DNA from: an uncultured Holdemanella sp.
Lineage (GTDB): Bacteria > Bacillota_I > Bacilli_A > Erysipelotrichales > Erysipelotrichaceae
Assembly (NCBI RefSeq): GCF_934772795.1
Contig: NZ_CAKVMR010000008.1
Span: 1-51,118 of the forward strand
Direction: 5' to 3'
Length of the DNA: 51,118 nucleotides
Numbering within the stretch: the stretch's first letter is position 1; each line of letters begins with the position of its first letter. The notes beneath the pieces are model-generated. The model did not search any database. It saw only the letters and a program-made list of their open reading frames with translations, and was not told the DNA's origin. Positions 1 through 7,159 of the stretch are shown piece by piece. The position numbers and the translations under genes are program-made.

Positions 1-573
1 AAAAAAGGAAAGAAGAAGTGGACATACTCGAATCGCTATAAGAAATTGAGAACGAAACATACAGAGCTATGCAGAATTAATGCGACCAATCGACATTTAG
101 CTATCAATGAAGATGTGAATGAATTAAGAAGCTTAGGGGATGTTTTTGTGACAGAACCAAAGAATGCCAAGAAACTGCAGAAGCGTGCAAAAACTGGAAA
201 GCGCAAGAAACGATTTGGAAGATCCATAAAAAATAGATGTCCAGGCTATTTTCAAAGTCAGGCTAAAAGGAAGTTCAGAATCTATGTTGAAGTGCCAAAT
301 GACTATAAGGCAAGCCAGTATGATCATACGAGTGATACATATATTAAGAAATCATTGTCGCAAAGGATGTATAAACTTCAAGATGGAACAATGGTACAAA
401 GAGATCTATACTCATCCTTTCTTTTGTACTGCATTGATCTAAATACAAACAAAATCGATAAGAACAAGTGTATTCATGAATTTGAGAACCAGTATAAAAA
501 CCAAAATGAAACAATAGAGTATATCCAAATGAATCAGATCAAAGTCATGAATAGTGGAATAAGAGTAAATTAA
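1..573 (+). CDS. Transposase-like protein, C-terminal fragment (TnpB-like?)
   Basis: The frame is open from base 1 to the TAA at 571-573, giving about 190 residues of a longer protein whose start lies upstream of the window. The fragment is very basic (RKKRFGRSIKNRCPG) and ends with VQRDLYSSFLLYC. That stretch resembles the last RuvC-like motif of TnpB/OrfB proteins, where an Asp precedes a short hydrophobic helix. I see no CxxC zinc ribbon in this part. Similar proteins are annotated as transposases in clostridia. Together with the hairpin end at 745-764 this supports an IS-encoded protein. The exact family is not certain, and it could be a divergent OrfB lineage. Confidence 0.6.
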   Translation, partial: KKGKKKWTYSNRYKKLRTKHTELCRINATNRHLAINEDVNELRSLGDVFVTEPKNAKKLQKRAKTGKRKKRFGRSIKNRCPGYFQSQAKRKFRIYVEVPNDYKASQYDHTSDTYIKKSLSQRMYKLQDGTMVQRDLYSSFLLYCIDLNTNKIDKNKCIHEFENQYKNQNETIEYIQMNQIKVMNSGIRVN

Positions 574-770
574 ATAAATGTTAAATTGGGAGATTGACTA
601 TGCTTCCATGTAGAGATACAGAAAACAATCGCTAATGTGCTAAATGTAGTGCTTGATTGTAGAGTTCACTGCTCCAACAGAAAGACAGGAATCCAAAGTT
701 TGAAAATAATGTACGATTTCTGCATAATGTTGTCAGTTAAGAACCCTCACTGCTTGCGGTGAGGAGTAGT
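1..770 (+). mobile_element. Right part of an insertion sequence, cut by the window edge
   Basis: The segment carries the 3' end of a transposase-like gene, about 170 noncoding bases, and a terminal hairpin with arms CCTCAC (745-750) and GTGAGG (759-764), followed by AGTAGTCA. The CydD-like coding sequence resumes at the TGG codon at 771, so the element end lies at about 769-771. A subterminal hairpin close to the end, with no obvious terminal inverted repeat, fits the IS200/IS605 style of element. That family assignment is inference, because the left end and most of the transposase lie outside the window. Confidence 0.7.
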
Positions 771-1901
771 CAGTGGGGACAATACACGAAGTTAGGGGAT
801 AGTTTTCTAGAAAATCTTCAGGGGTTAACTACGCTTAAAATTTATGAGGCCGATGGTCATTATCATGAAAAGATGAATGTGGAAAGTGAAAACTTTCGTA
901 AGATCACAATGCGTGTTTTGACAATGCAGTTAAATTCCATTACTGTTATGGATTTGGTTGCCTATGGAGGAAGTGCATTGGGGATTGTGTTTGCGTTAAG
1001 AGGCACAACTGATTTATTTCAGACTCTATTCATTATTTTAATTTCTGCAGAATTCTTTATTCCTATGCGCCAGTTAGGGTCTTACTTTCATATTGCGATG
1101 AATGGTATGGCAGCGAGTGATAAGTTGTTTGCGATATTAGAAATGGAAACAAAAGAGAAACAAAATGTAAATATAAATAATTATTCGATTTCTGCATCCA
1201 ATCTTCGATTTGGATATACCGATAAAGAAGTCTTGCACGATATTTGTTTTGAAGCCAACAAAGGATTAATTGGTTTTGTAGGTGAGAGTGGCAGTGGTAA
1301 GAGTACGATTGCCTCTTTATTGATGGGACAATATTCGAATTATAGTGGGGAATTAAAGCTATCAAATTATGAAATCAAGGATATCAATATCTATCCATAA
1401 GTGATTTTAGTTTCTTTGGAAAGCTACTTATTTAGTGGAAGTCTTAGAGATAATTTAGCTATGGCTAAAGAAGTATCAAAACAAGAGATGAATCGTGTAT
1501 TAGAGAAGGTGGGTATCCTTGATTTTGTAAATGAACAAGGTGGATTGGATATGCGTATTTTAGAGGGTGGTAAAAACTTATCTGGAGGACAAAGACAACG
1601 TTTAGTTTTGGCTAGAGCTTTATTGAAGGATTCACCAATCTACATCATGGATGAGGCAACAAGTAATATTGATGTAGAGAGTGAAAATAAGATTATGGAA
1701 GTCTTGTATGAGTTGTCAAAAGAAAAGCTTGTGCTTTGTATTTCGCATCGTCTGGCCAATCTAATCCATGCGGATCAAATCTATTGTTTAAAAGATGGAA
1801 ATATTGTAGAGCGTGGAACACATGAAGTGTTGCTTCAAAAGAATGGTGTGTATTGTGACTTATTTAATACGCAAAAAGAATTAGAAAGATATGGTGCCTA
1901 A
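771..1901 (+). pseudogene. cydD: CydD-like ABC exporter, interrupted by IS and a nonsense codon
   Basis: The reading frame from 771 gives the second half of a CydD-type transmembrane domain (QYTKLGDSFLENLQGLTTLK) and then the nucleotide-binding domain. Walker A is GESGSGKST, the signature is LSGGQRQRL and Walker B is IYIMDEA. Two lesions are visible. The 5' half is removed by the insertion sequence ending at 770, and an in-frame TAA (1398-1400) splits the ATPase domain between Walker A and the Q-loop region. The frame is the same on both sides of the TAA, so a single change such as CAA to TAA would explain it. CydDC-type heterodimers export thiols and support cytochrome assembly. The 3' end overlaps or abuts the intact partner gene. 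Loss of function is very likely. Confidence 0.85.
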
Positions 1902-1902
1902 T

Positions 1903-3528
1903 ATGAGTACAATTCAAATATTTTCACGTTTAATAAAACTTGTATTTCCATTAACTGGATTTATGATTTGTGCCATCCTGATGGGTGTGGCAGGCTTTTT
2001 ATGTGCCATTTTTATTCCAGTGCTTTCAAGTATGGCCTTAGTAAATGATCCACTATTTAGTTTTCATACGATTGTGGTTTTATTATTTGTGTGTGCACTT
2101 TTAAGAGGAATCTTGCGCTATGCAGAGCAGGCATGTAATCACTATATTGCCTTTAAATTGTTGGCTCGTATTCGTGATCAGGTGTTCGGGGCATTAAGAA
2201 GATTGTGTCCTGCAAAACTGGAAGTGAAAGATAAGGGAAGCTTAATTTCTTTGATTACTTCGGATATTGAACTATTGGAAGTGTTTTATGCACATACGAT
2301 TTCTCCAATTTGTATTGCGCTTGTCACAAGTCTAGTTTGTGTGGGTATTCAAATGCAGTTTGGATGGATTTATGGACTTTATTCACTTTTAGCTTATGTT
2401 GTGGTGGGAGTGGTTTTACCAATCTTTATTTCTAAACAATCTAGACAGATTGGTGTAGAGTATCGTAAAGAAGCAGCCAATCTAAATAGTTATGTATTAG
2501 AGAGTATGCGTGGTTTAAAGGAAAGTATGCAGTATATGGATACGGATAATCGTTTAATGGGGTTGAATGAGAAAACTTCTATTTTGGCTACACGCGAAAA
2601 GGAATTGAAGCATTTTCAAGCTAAGACGATTTCATTAACGAATCTATGTGTTGTCTTATTATCATTGGGTTTATGTTTGATTCATGTATCTATGAAGAGT
2701 TCAATTCAATCAACTGTTGTATCGAGTGTTCTTCAAATATCTTCTTTTGGACCTGTCATCGCATTGGCGAATTTGGGTTCTACTTTATTGCAGACCATTG
2801 GAGCTGGACAAAGAGTCATATCACTATTGGATGAGTCACCTATGGTTGAAGAAGTAGTAAATGGTAATGAAGCTAAATTTAATAATTTAGATATTTCATA
2901 TGTAGATTTTGCGTATGATGAAGAACAAATTTTAAAGGATATGAATTTGAGTATTCGAGAAAATGAAGTCATTGGAATCCAAGGCAAGAGTGGCAGTGGA
3001 AAGAGTACGTTGTTGAAATTGTTGATGCGCTTCTGGGATGTATCAAAGGGTGAAATCAATGTAGATGGCTTGAATATTTGTTCTTTAAATACTTCCAATT
3101 TAAGAGAGAATGAAGGATATGTCACGCAGGAAACGATTCTTTTCCATGATACGATTGAGAATAATTTAAGAGTTGCTAAGCAGGATGCGACAGTAGAAGA
3201 AATTGAAATGGCTTGTAAGAAGGCGAATATTCATGAGTATATTCAGTCGTTGCCAAATGGCTATAAAACTATGGTGGAAGAATTGGGTGGTTCATTATCC
3301 GGTGGAGAAAGACAAAGAATGGGTCTTGCGCGTATGTTTTTACATGATGCGAAACTTGTTTTATTGGATGAGCCAACAAGTAATTTGGATAGCTTAAATG
3401 AGGGGGCTATCTTAAAATCAATCTATGAAGAAAGAAAAGATAAAACCATTGTCTTTGTTTCACATCGAGAATCGACTTTATCACATTGTGATCGTATAAT
3501 TCATATGGAATCTGAAAGGGTCAGCTAA
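1903..3528 (+). CDS. cydC: CydC-like ABC transporter, permease plus ATPase
   Basis: This is a full-length ABC half-transporter of about 541 residues. Six hydrophobic segments lie in the first ~310 residues and the ATPase domain follows, with Walker A GKSGSGKST, signature LSGGERQRM and Walker B LVLLDEP. Order and similarity suggest the CydC partner of the broken CydD-like gene just upstream. CydDC-type heterodimers are known to export cysteine/glutathione or bind haem. I chose ATG 1903 (MSTIQIF); an ATG at 1891 in the same frame would overlap the upstream stop and is also possible. With its partner disrupted, the protein may be orphaned unless it can homodimerise or pair with another half-transporter. 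Confidence 0.8.
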   Translation: MSTIQIFSRLIKLVFPLTGFMICAILMGVAGFLCAIFIPVLSSMALVNDPLFSFHTIVVLLFVCALLRGILRYAEQACNHYIAFKLLARIRDQVFGALRRLCPAKLEVKDKGSLISLITSDIELLEVFYAHTISPICIALVTSLVCVGIQMQFGWIYGLYSLLAYVVVGVVLPIFISKQSRQIGVEYRKEAANLNSYVLESMRGLKESMQYMDTDNRLMGLNEKTSILATREKELKHFQAKTISLTNLCVVLLSLGLCLIHVSMKSSIQSTVVSSVLQISSFGPVIALANLGSTLLQTIGAGQRVISLLDESPMVEEVVNGNEAKFNNLDISYVDFAYDEEQILKDMNLSIRENEVIGIQGKSGSGKSTLLKLLMRFWDVSKGEINVDGLNICSLNTSNLRENEGYVTQETILFHDTIENNLRVAKQDATVEEIEMACKKANIHEYIQSLPNGYKTMVEELGGSLSGGERQRMGLARMFLHDAKLVLLDEPTSNLDSLNEGAILKSIYEERKDKTIVFVSHRESTLSHCDRIIHMESERVS

Positions 3529-3833
3529 TGGATAAGCGGGAAAAAGAAATGCGTACAGTGTATGAAATGATACATTTGTATTGCAGAAAGAATCATAAAG
3601 ATAAAGAGTTGTGTTCAGAGTGTTTGGCTTTGTATGAATATGCAAAGATGCGCATTGAAAAGTGTCCTTTTATGGAAACAAAGATATTTTGTTCACAATG
3701 CAAGGTGCATTGTTACAAGAAAGATGAAAGAGAACAGATACGTAAAGTGATGCGTTTTTCTGGACCTAGAATGTTGGTGTATCATCCAGTTATGGCGATT
3801 CGTCATTTGTACTATCAAATTACAGATAAATAG
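3528..3833 (+). CDS. YgbA-like cysteine-rich small protein (nitrous oxide-stimulated promoter family)
   Basis: The 101-residue product has clustered cysteines and histidines: YCRKNH near residue 20, CSEC near 29, KCPF near 46 and FCSQCKVHCY near 55. This pattern matches the YgbA / 'nitrous oxide-stimulated promoter' family (Pfam PF11756), whose members respond to nitric oxide in enterobacteria. The biochemical role is unsettled, and metal binding through the Cys pairs is an inference. The ATG overlaps the TAA of the CydC-like gene by one base, so translation is probably coupled and the gene belongs to the same operon as the broken CydD/CydC pair. The family assignment is fairly firm and the function is not. 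Confidence 0.7.
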   Translation: MDKREKEMRTVYEMIHLYCRKNHKDKELCSECLALYEYAKMRIEKCPFMETKIFCSQCKVHCYKKDEREQIRKVMRFSGPRMLVYHPVMAIRHLYYQITDK

Positions 3834-3961
3834 GAAAAATATGCATGTTGATCGAAAATAACTTCGAAAAATATGCATTTTTGTTTAAAATAACCTCGAA
3901 AAATATGCATAAAAGTAAAAAATATCCTCGAAAAATATGCAAAAATGATATAATGGGATTA
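3834..3961. repeat. Four-unit tandem array, exact 32-bp period
   Basis: Units begin at 3834, 3866, 3898 and 3930. Each starts with GAAAAATATGCA, and the first three end in a variable AAAATAACcTC-like stretch, so the period is exactly 32 bp while the middle of each unit differs. The last unit runs into the promoter (TATAAT at 3949-3954) of the AAA ATPase gene. A conserved head with variable body and fixed spacing suggests repeated protein-binding sites on one face of the helix rather than recent tandem duplication. A second array with a closely similar head lies at 18758-18869. Confidence 0.9.
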
Positions 3962-3966
3962 GGAGG
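3949..3966 (+). promoter_or_regulatory. -10 box and ribosome site of the ATPase gene
   Basis: TATAAT lies at 3949-3954 inside the last repeat unit, and AGGAGG lies at 3961-3966, five bases before ATG 3972. No good -35 hexamer is visible 16-18 bases upstream. This could mean that transcription depends on a factor bound to the array. The transcript leader would be very short. Confidence 0.5.
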
Positions 3967-3971
3967 TGCCT

Positions 3972-5267
3972 ATGTTAAGAAGAAAGTTTTATAATACTTT
4001 ATTGAAGTGGTCAAAAGAAAAAAATCAAGAGTGTTTATTGGTTCGTGGTGCAAGGCAAATTGGTAAGACATATATTATTGATTATTTTGGAAAGAATAAT
4101 TATAAGAGCTATATATATATAAATTTTATCGAGAATCCACAATTAAAGACTATATTCGAAAACTCATTATCAGCAGAAGAAATATTTTCGAGAATGACAT
4201 TGGTGATGCCTCATATACGATTTATTGAAGGGGATACATTGATTTTCTTGGATGAAATTCAAGAATGCCCGAATGCGCGTACGGCATTGAAATTCTTGGC
4301 ATTAGATAATAGATATGATGTAGTCGCAAGTGGATCTTTATTAGGTATTAGCTATAAGGAAGTAACGAGTATACCTGTTGGCTATGAGTTGTCGGTTACA
4401 ATGTATGGTTTAGATTTTGAAGAATTTTTGTGGGCAAAAGGATATAGTGAAAATACGTTGGAGATATTAAAAAAATATTATGATTCAAAAGAGAGAATTC
4501 CTGAGGAAATACATAATCAATTCATGCGATTGATTCGTGAGTATATTGTCGTAGGTGGAATGCCTGCTGTTGTGCAAACATATTTAGACTCAAATCATTT
4601 TGGACAAGTACAAAAAGTTCAGGAACAAATTATTTCAAGTTATATGGACGATATTTCGAAGTATGCATCATCGTCTGAAAAACCAAAGGTAAAGAATTGT
4701 TACATGTCGGTTACGAAGCAACTCGCAAAAGAGAATAAAAAATTTCAGTTTTCTGTTGTGGAATCTAAGGCTACTGCAAGAAAATTTGAAAATAGTATTG
4801 AGTGGTTAAGAGATGCTGGGCTTGTATGGCTGTGTAAAAATGTGTCTGCCTGCCAATTCCCTTTGGTCGGATATGAAAATGATAAATTCTACAAGATGTA
4901 TTTAACGGATTTAGGCTTGTTGGTCGCAATGTATGGTTTTGAAATGAAACAAGCTATATTAGATGATACTTTAACGGGTCCAGTAAAGGGTGGTATATAT
5001 GAAAACCTGATAGCGGATATTTTAATGAAAAGTCATCACACGCTTCACTATTACCAAAATAAGAATTTAGAAATAGAATTTTTGATTGAACAAAACACAA
5101 AAGCAATTCCGGTCGAAGTAAAGGCAGGAAATAATCGTTCACAATCCATGGATCAATTGTTGAAAAATGAAAATATTCCTTATGGATATAAATTTGCGAA
5201 TGGAAATTGTGGAATTCATGGCAAAAAAATTACTCTTCCATTATACTTAGCTATGTATGTAGATTAG
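3972..5267 (+). CDS. AAA-family ATPase with C-terminal DUF4143 nuclease-like domain
   Basis: The 431-residue protein starts with an AAA_14-type ATPase: Walker A RGARQIGKT near residue 27, Walker B LIFLDEIQE near 94 and sensor-like VASGSLLG near 120. A winged-helix-like middle follows, and the DUF4143 C-terminal part contains EIEFLIEQ ... IPVEVKAG. That is the order of a PD-(D/E)XK nuclease fold, although the usual Asp is Glu here. These ATPases are widespread in anaerobes and their physiological role is unknown. The start at ATG 3972 is fixed by AGGAGG at 3961-3966. The gene sits directly behind the 32-bp array and in front of yitT. A second ATPase of a related design lies at 38971-40359. Mobile or defence roles are speculation. 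Confidence 0.85.
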   Translation: MLRRKFYNTLLKWSKEKNQECLLVRGARQIGKTYIIDYFGKNNYKSYIYINFIENPQLKTIFENSLSAEEIFSRMTLVMPHIRFIEGDTLIFLDEIQECPNARTALKFLALDNRYDVVASGSLLGISYKEVTSIPVGYELSVTMYGLDFEEFLWAKGYSENTLEILKKYYDSKERIPEEIHNQFMRLIREYIVVGGMPAVVQTYLDSNHFGQVQKVQEQIISSYMDDISKYASSSEKPKVKNCYMSVTKQLAKENKKFQFSVVESKATARKFENSIEWLRDAGLVWLCKNVSACQFPLVGYENDKFYKMYLTDLGLLVAMYGFEMKQAILDDTLTGPVKGGIYENLIADILMKSHHTLHYYQNKNLEIEFLIEQNTKAIPVEVKAGNNRSQSMDQLLKNENIPYGYKFANGNCGIHGKKITLPLYLAMYVD

Positions 5268-5280
5268 GTTGGGTAAAAAA

Positions 5281-6138
5281 ATGAGAGAATATGTTGAAAA
5301 GTATATTGAATTAATTGTAGGAAGTATCTTACTTTCTTTAGGGATTTATTTATTTGTGACACCTAATGGAATCAACTTTGGTGGTGCCATTGGTGTTGCG
5401 CAAATCATTGAGTATTTTATTATGAAGATGGTGCCAAGTCTTGGACACATGAACTTGGTGGGTGTCATTAACTTTATGATCAATATTCCTTTGTTCATTA
5501 TGGGATTTAAAATCATGAATAAAGAGTTTTGTATCAAGACTGTCATTAGTTTAGTGGTCCAAACCATTACTCTATCGATTTTGCCAAAACAATCCATTGT
5601 GATTATGCCAGATATGCTTTCAAATTGTATTTTTGGAGCCTTAATGTGTGGTATTGGAGTTGGACTTGCTTTACAGAGCAGTGGATGTTGTGGTGGTATG
5701 GATATTGCCGGAGTTTGTCTATCTAAGACAAAACCAGGCTTTTCGGTTGGTAAGCTATCGATTATTATTAATTCAATCCTATTTACGATTTGTGCCTTTA
5801 TTTTTGATTTGCAGACATCACTATATTCCATTATCTTTGTGGCCATTCTTTATTTTATTAGTGATCGTATCCACTATCAGAATATCAACATGACCGTATT
5901 GATTTTCACAAAGAAAGAAAACATGAAGAATGTGATCATGGAAAGAACAGGTCGTGGTGTAACGTACTGGATGGGTAAAGGTGCTTATACAGATACAGAA
6001 CAGTATATTTTATTTTGCGCTGTCAATAAGTATGAGATTCGTAACTTCAAAAAAATTGTCAATGAAATTGATCCAAAGGCTTTTGTGACAATTAGCGAGG
6101 ATCAAGAAATTGATGGTGGATTTGAAAAGAGATTATGA
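5281..6138 (+). CDS. YitT family membrane protein
   Basis: The 285-residue protein has five or six hydrophobic helices in the first ~200 residues and a soluble C-terminal DUF2179 domain of about 80 residues (from roughly INMTVLIFTK to the end). This is the YitT/DUF161 layout. Glycine-rich segments such as GINFGGAIGVAQI and SSGCCGGMDIAG are typical of the family. The function is not established; transport of an anion or small metabolite is often suggested. ATG 5281 is preferred over an in-frame TTG at 5269 that almost touches the ATPase stop. The gene ends just before a bidirectional terminator and may be read from the ATPase promoter. Confidence 0.85.
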   Translation: MREYVEKYIELIVGSILLSLGIYLFVTPNGINFGGAIGVAQIIEYFIMKMVPSLGHMNLVGVINFMINIPLFIMGFKIMNKEFCIKTVISLVVQTITLSILPKQSIVIMPDMLSNCIFGALMCGIGVGLALQSSGCCGGMDIAGVCLSKTKPGFSVGKLSIIINSILFTICAFIFDLQTSLYSIIFVAILYFISDRIHYQNINMTVLIFTKKENMKNVIMERTGRGVTYWMGKGAYTDTEQYILFCAVNKYEIRNFKKIVNEIDPKAFVTISEDQEIDGGFEKRL

Positions 6139-6144
6139 TGTAGT

Positions 6145-6190
6145 AAAAACTACCTACAAACTTGGCAAGAGTTGGTGTAGGTAGTTTTTT
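6145..6190. terminator. Bidirectional intrinsic terminator
   Basis: Arms AACTACCTACA (6148-6158) and TGTAGGTAGTT (6176-6186) are perfectly complementary, with a T run on the right (6185-6192) and an A run on the left (6145-6149). It serves the yitT gene on the plus strand and the convergent flavoprotein gene on the minus strand. Confidence 0.9.
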
Positions 6191-6210
6191 TTCCAAAGAA
6201 AAAGGAACGA

Positions 6211-7119
6211 TTATTTCGCTCCTATGATTTCTTTGGCAATCTTTTTACCTTCCATTACAGCACTACCAATTGTTTTAGGCCCTGTAAAGGCATCTCCAAT
6301 AATGAATACATTATTTAATGTAGAGGCGTGTGTATCCGTTGTTTTTAAATCGTTGTTTAATGGTGTGAAGTCTACTTTTTGACCAATAGCCATCGCAACT
6401 AGATCACAATCCATTGTGAATAATGAATCTTTTACTTCATGGCAGCTTGCTCTTCCAGATTCATCCATTTCGCCAAGTTCCATCTTCGCAACTTGAACAC
6501 CACAAACATTTCCATTTTCATCTTTTAAAATGTCTTTGATGTTATTTAAGAACGCAATCTTAACGCCTTCTTTTTCACAAGCTTTGATTTCTGCAGGACT
6601 TGCAGGCATTTCCTGTAAAGATCTACGATATACGATTGTGACATCATCAATGATACGAACTAATGATCTTGCACAATCCATCGCAACATTTCCACCACCC
6701 CAAACAATGGCCTTTTTATATTTTTTAAAGTCTTCTTGTTTGTGGTTGATATTTAAATCATAAAGTAATGTTAATCCGGCAACAACACCATTACCTGTTT
6801 CAAAACCAAAAGTATTTTCAATTTGGGCACCAATCGCTACAACCACATAATCATAGTTTGCTTGTAGTTCTTTAAACATAGTTTGGTCTACAAAAGTATT
6901 AAAATGGAATGTAACACCGGCTTCAACCAATCCGTTATAGGCTTTTTCTAAGAATGCTTTTGGCATACGATATCCAGGAATACCTGTATAAATGGCTCCA
7001 CCAATTTCAGCTTCCTTATCAAAAATTTCGATTTGGTAATCATCTTCGGTTTTAACTAATTCTTGAGCTAATGTATAGCCAGCAGGACCGGCTCCAATAA
7101 TGGCAATCTTTCTTGTCAT
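6211..7119 (-). CDS. GltD-like FAD/NAD(P)-dependent oxidoreductase, stand-alone
   Basis: The 302-residue flavoprotein has an N-terminal FAD-binding motif (AIIGAGPAGYT), a second nucleotide site (VWGGGNVAMDCARS) followed by YRRSLQEMPA, and the C-terminal FAD motif NNVFIIGDAFTGP. This is the core of the glutamate synthase small subunit / NfnB / thioredoxin reductase-like family. It lacks the N-terminal iron-sulfur (Cys-rich) domain of true GltD, and no GltB gene is adjacent. A role as an NAD(P)H-dependent electron donor to an unlinked partner is likely; the partner cannot be named. The ribosome site GGAGGAA lies just upstream of the ATG at 7119. It is followed on the minus strand by the shared terminator at 6145-6190. 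Confidence 0.8.
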   Translation of the reverse strand: MTRKIAIIGAGPAGYTLAQELVKTEDDYQIEIFDKEAEIGGAIYTGIPGYRMPKAFLEKAYNGLVEAGVTFHFNTFVDQTMFKELQANYDYVVVAIGAQIENTFGFETGNGVVAGLTLLYDLNINHKQEDFKKYKKAIVWGGGNVAMDCARSLVRIIDDVTIVYRRSLQEMPASPAEIKACEKEGVKIAFLNNIKDILKDENGNVCGVQVAKMELGEMDESGRASCHEVKDSLFTMDCDLVAMAIGQKVDFTPLNNDLKTTDTHASTLNNVFIIGDAFTGPKTIGSAVMEGKKIAKEIIGAK

Positions 7120-7159
7120 AAATCAAATTCCTCCATCTTTTTCGCTATTATATCATAAA

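Noticed and set aside
1398..1400. Programmed stop-codon readthrough or reassigned TAA
   Set aside because: Other genes in the window use TAA normally as stop, and the gene is already broken by the IS, so simple decay is enough.
2646..3397. Overlapping reading frames inside the cydC-like gene
   Set aside because: They have no ribosome sites and their translations look like shifted versions of the real gene.
3966..3971. GTG 3966 as start of the ATPase gene
   Set aside because: It lies inside the AGGAGGTG ribosome site itself; ATG 3972 has proper spacing.
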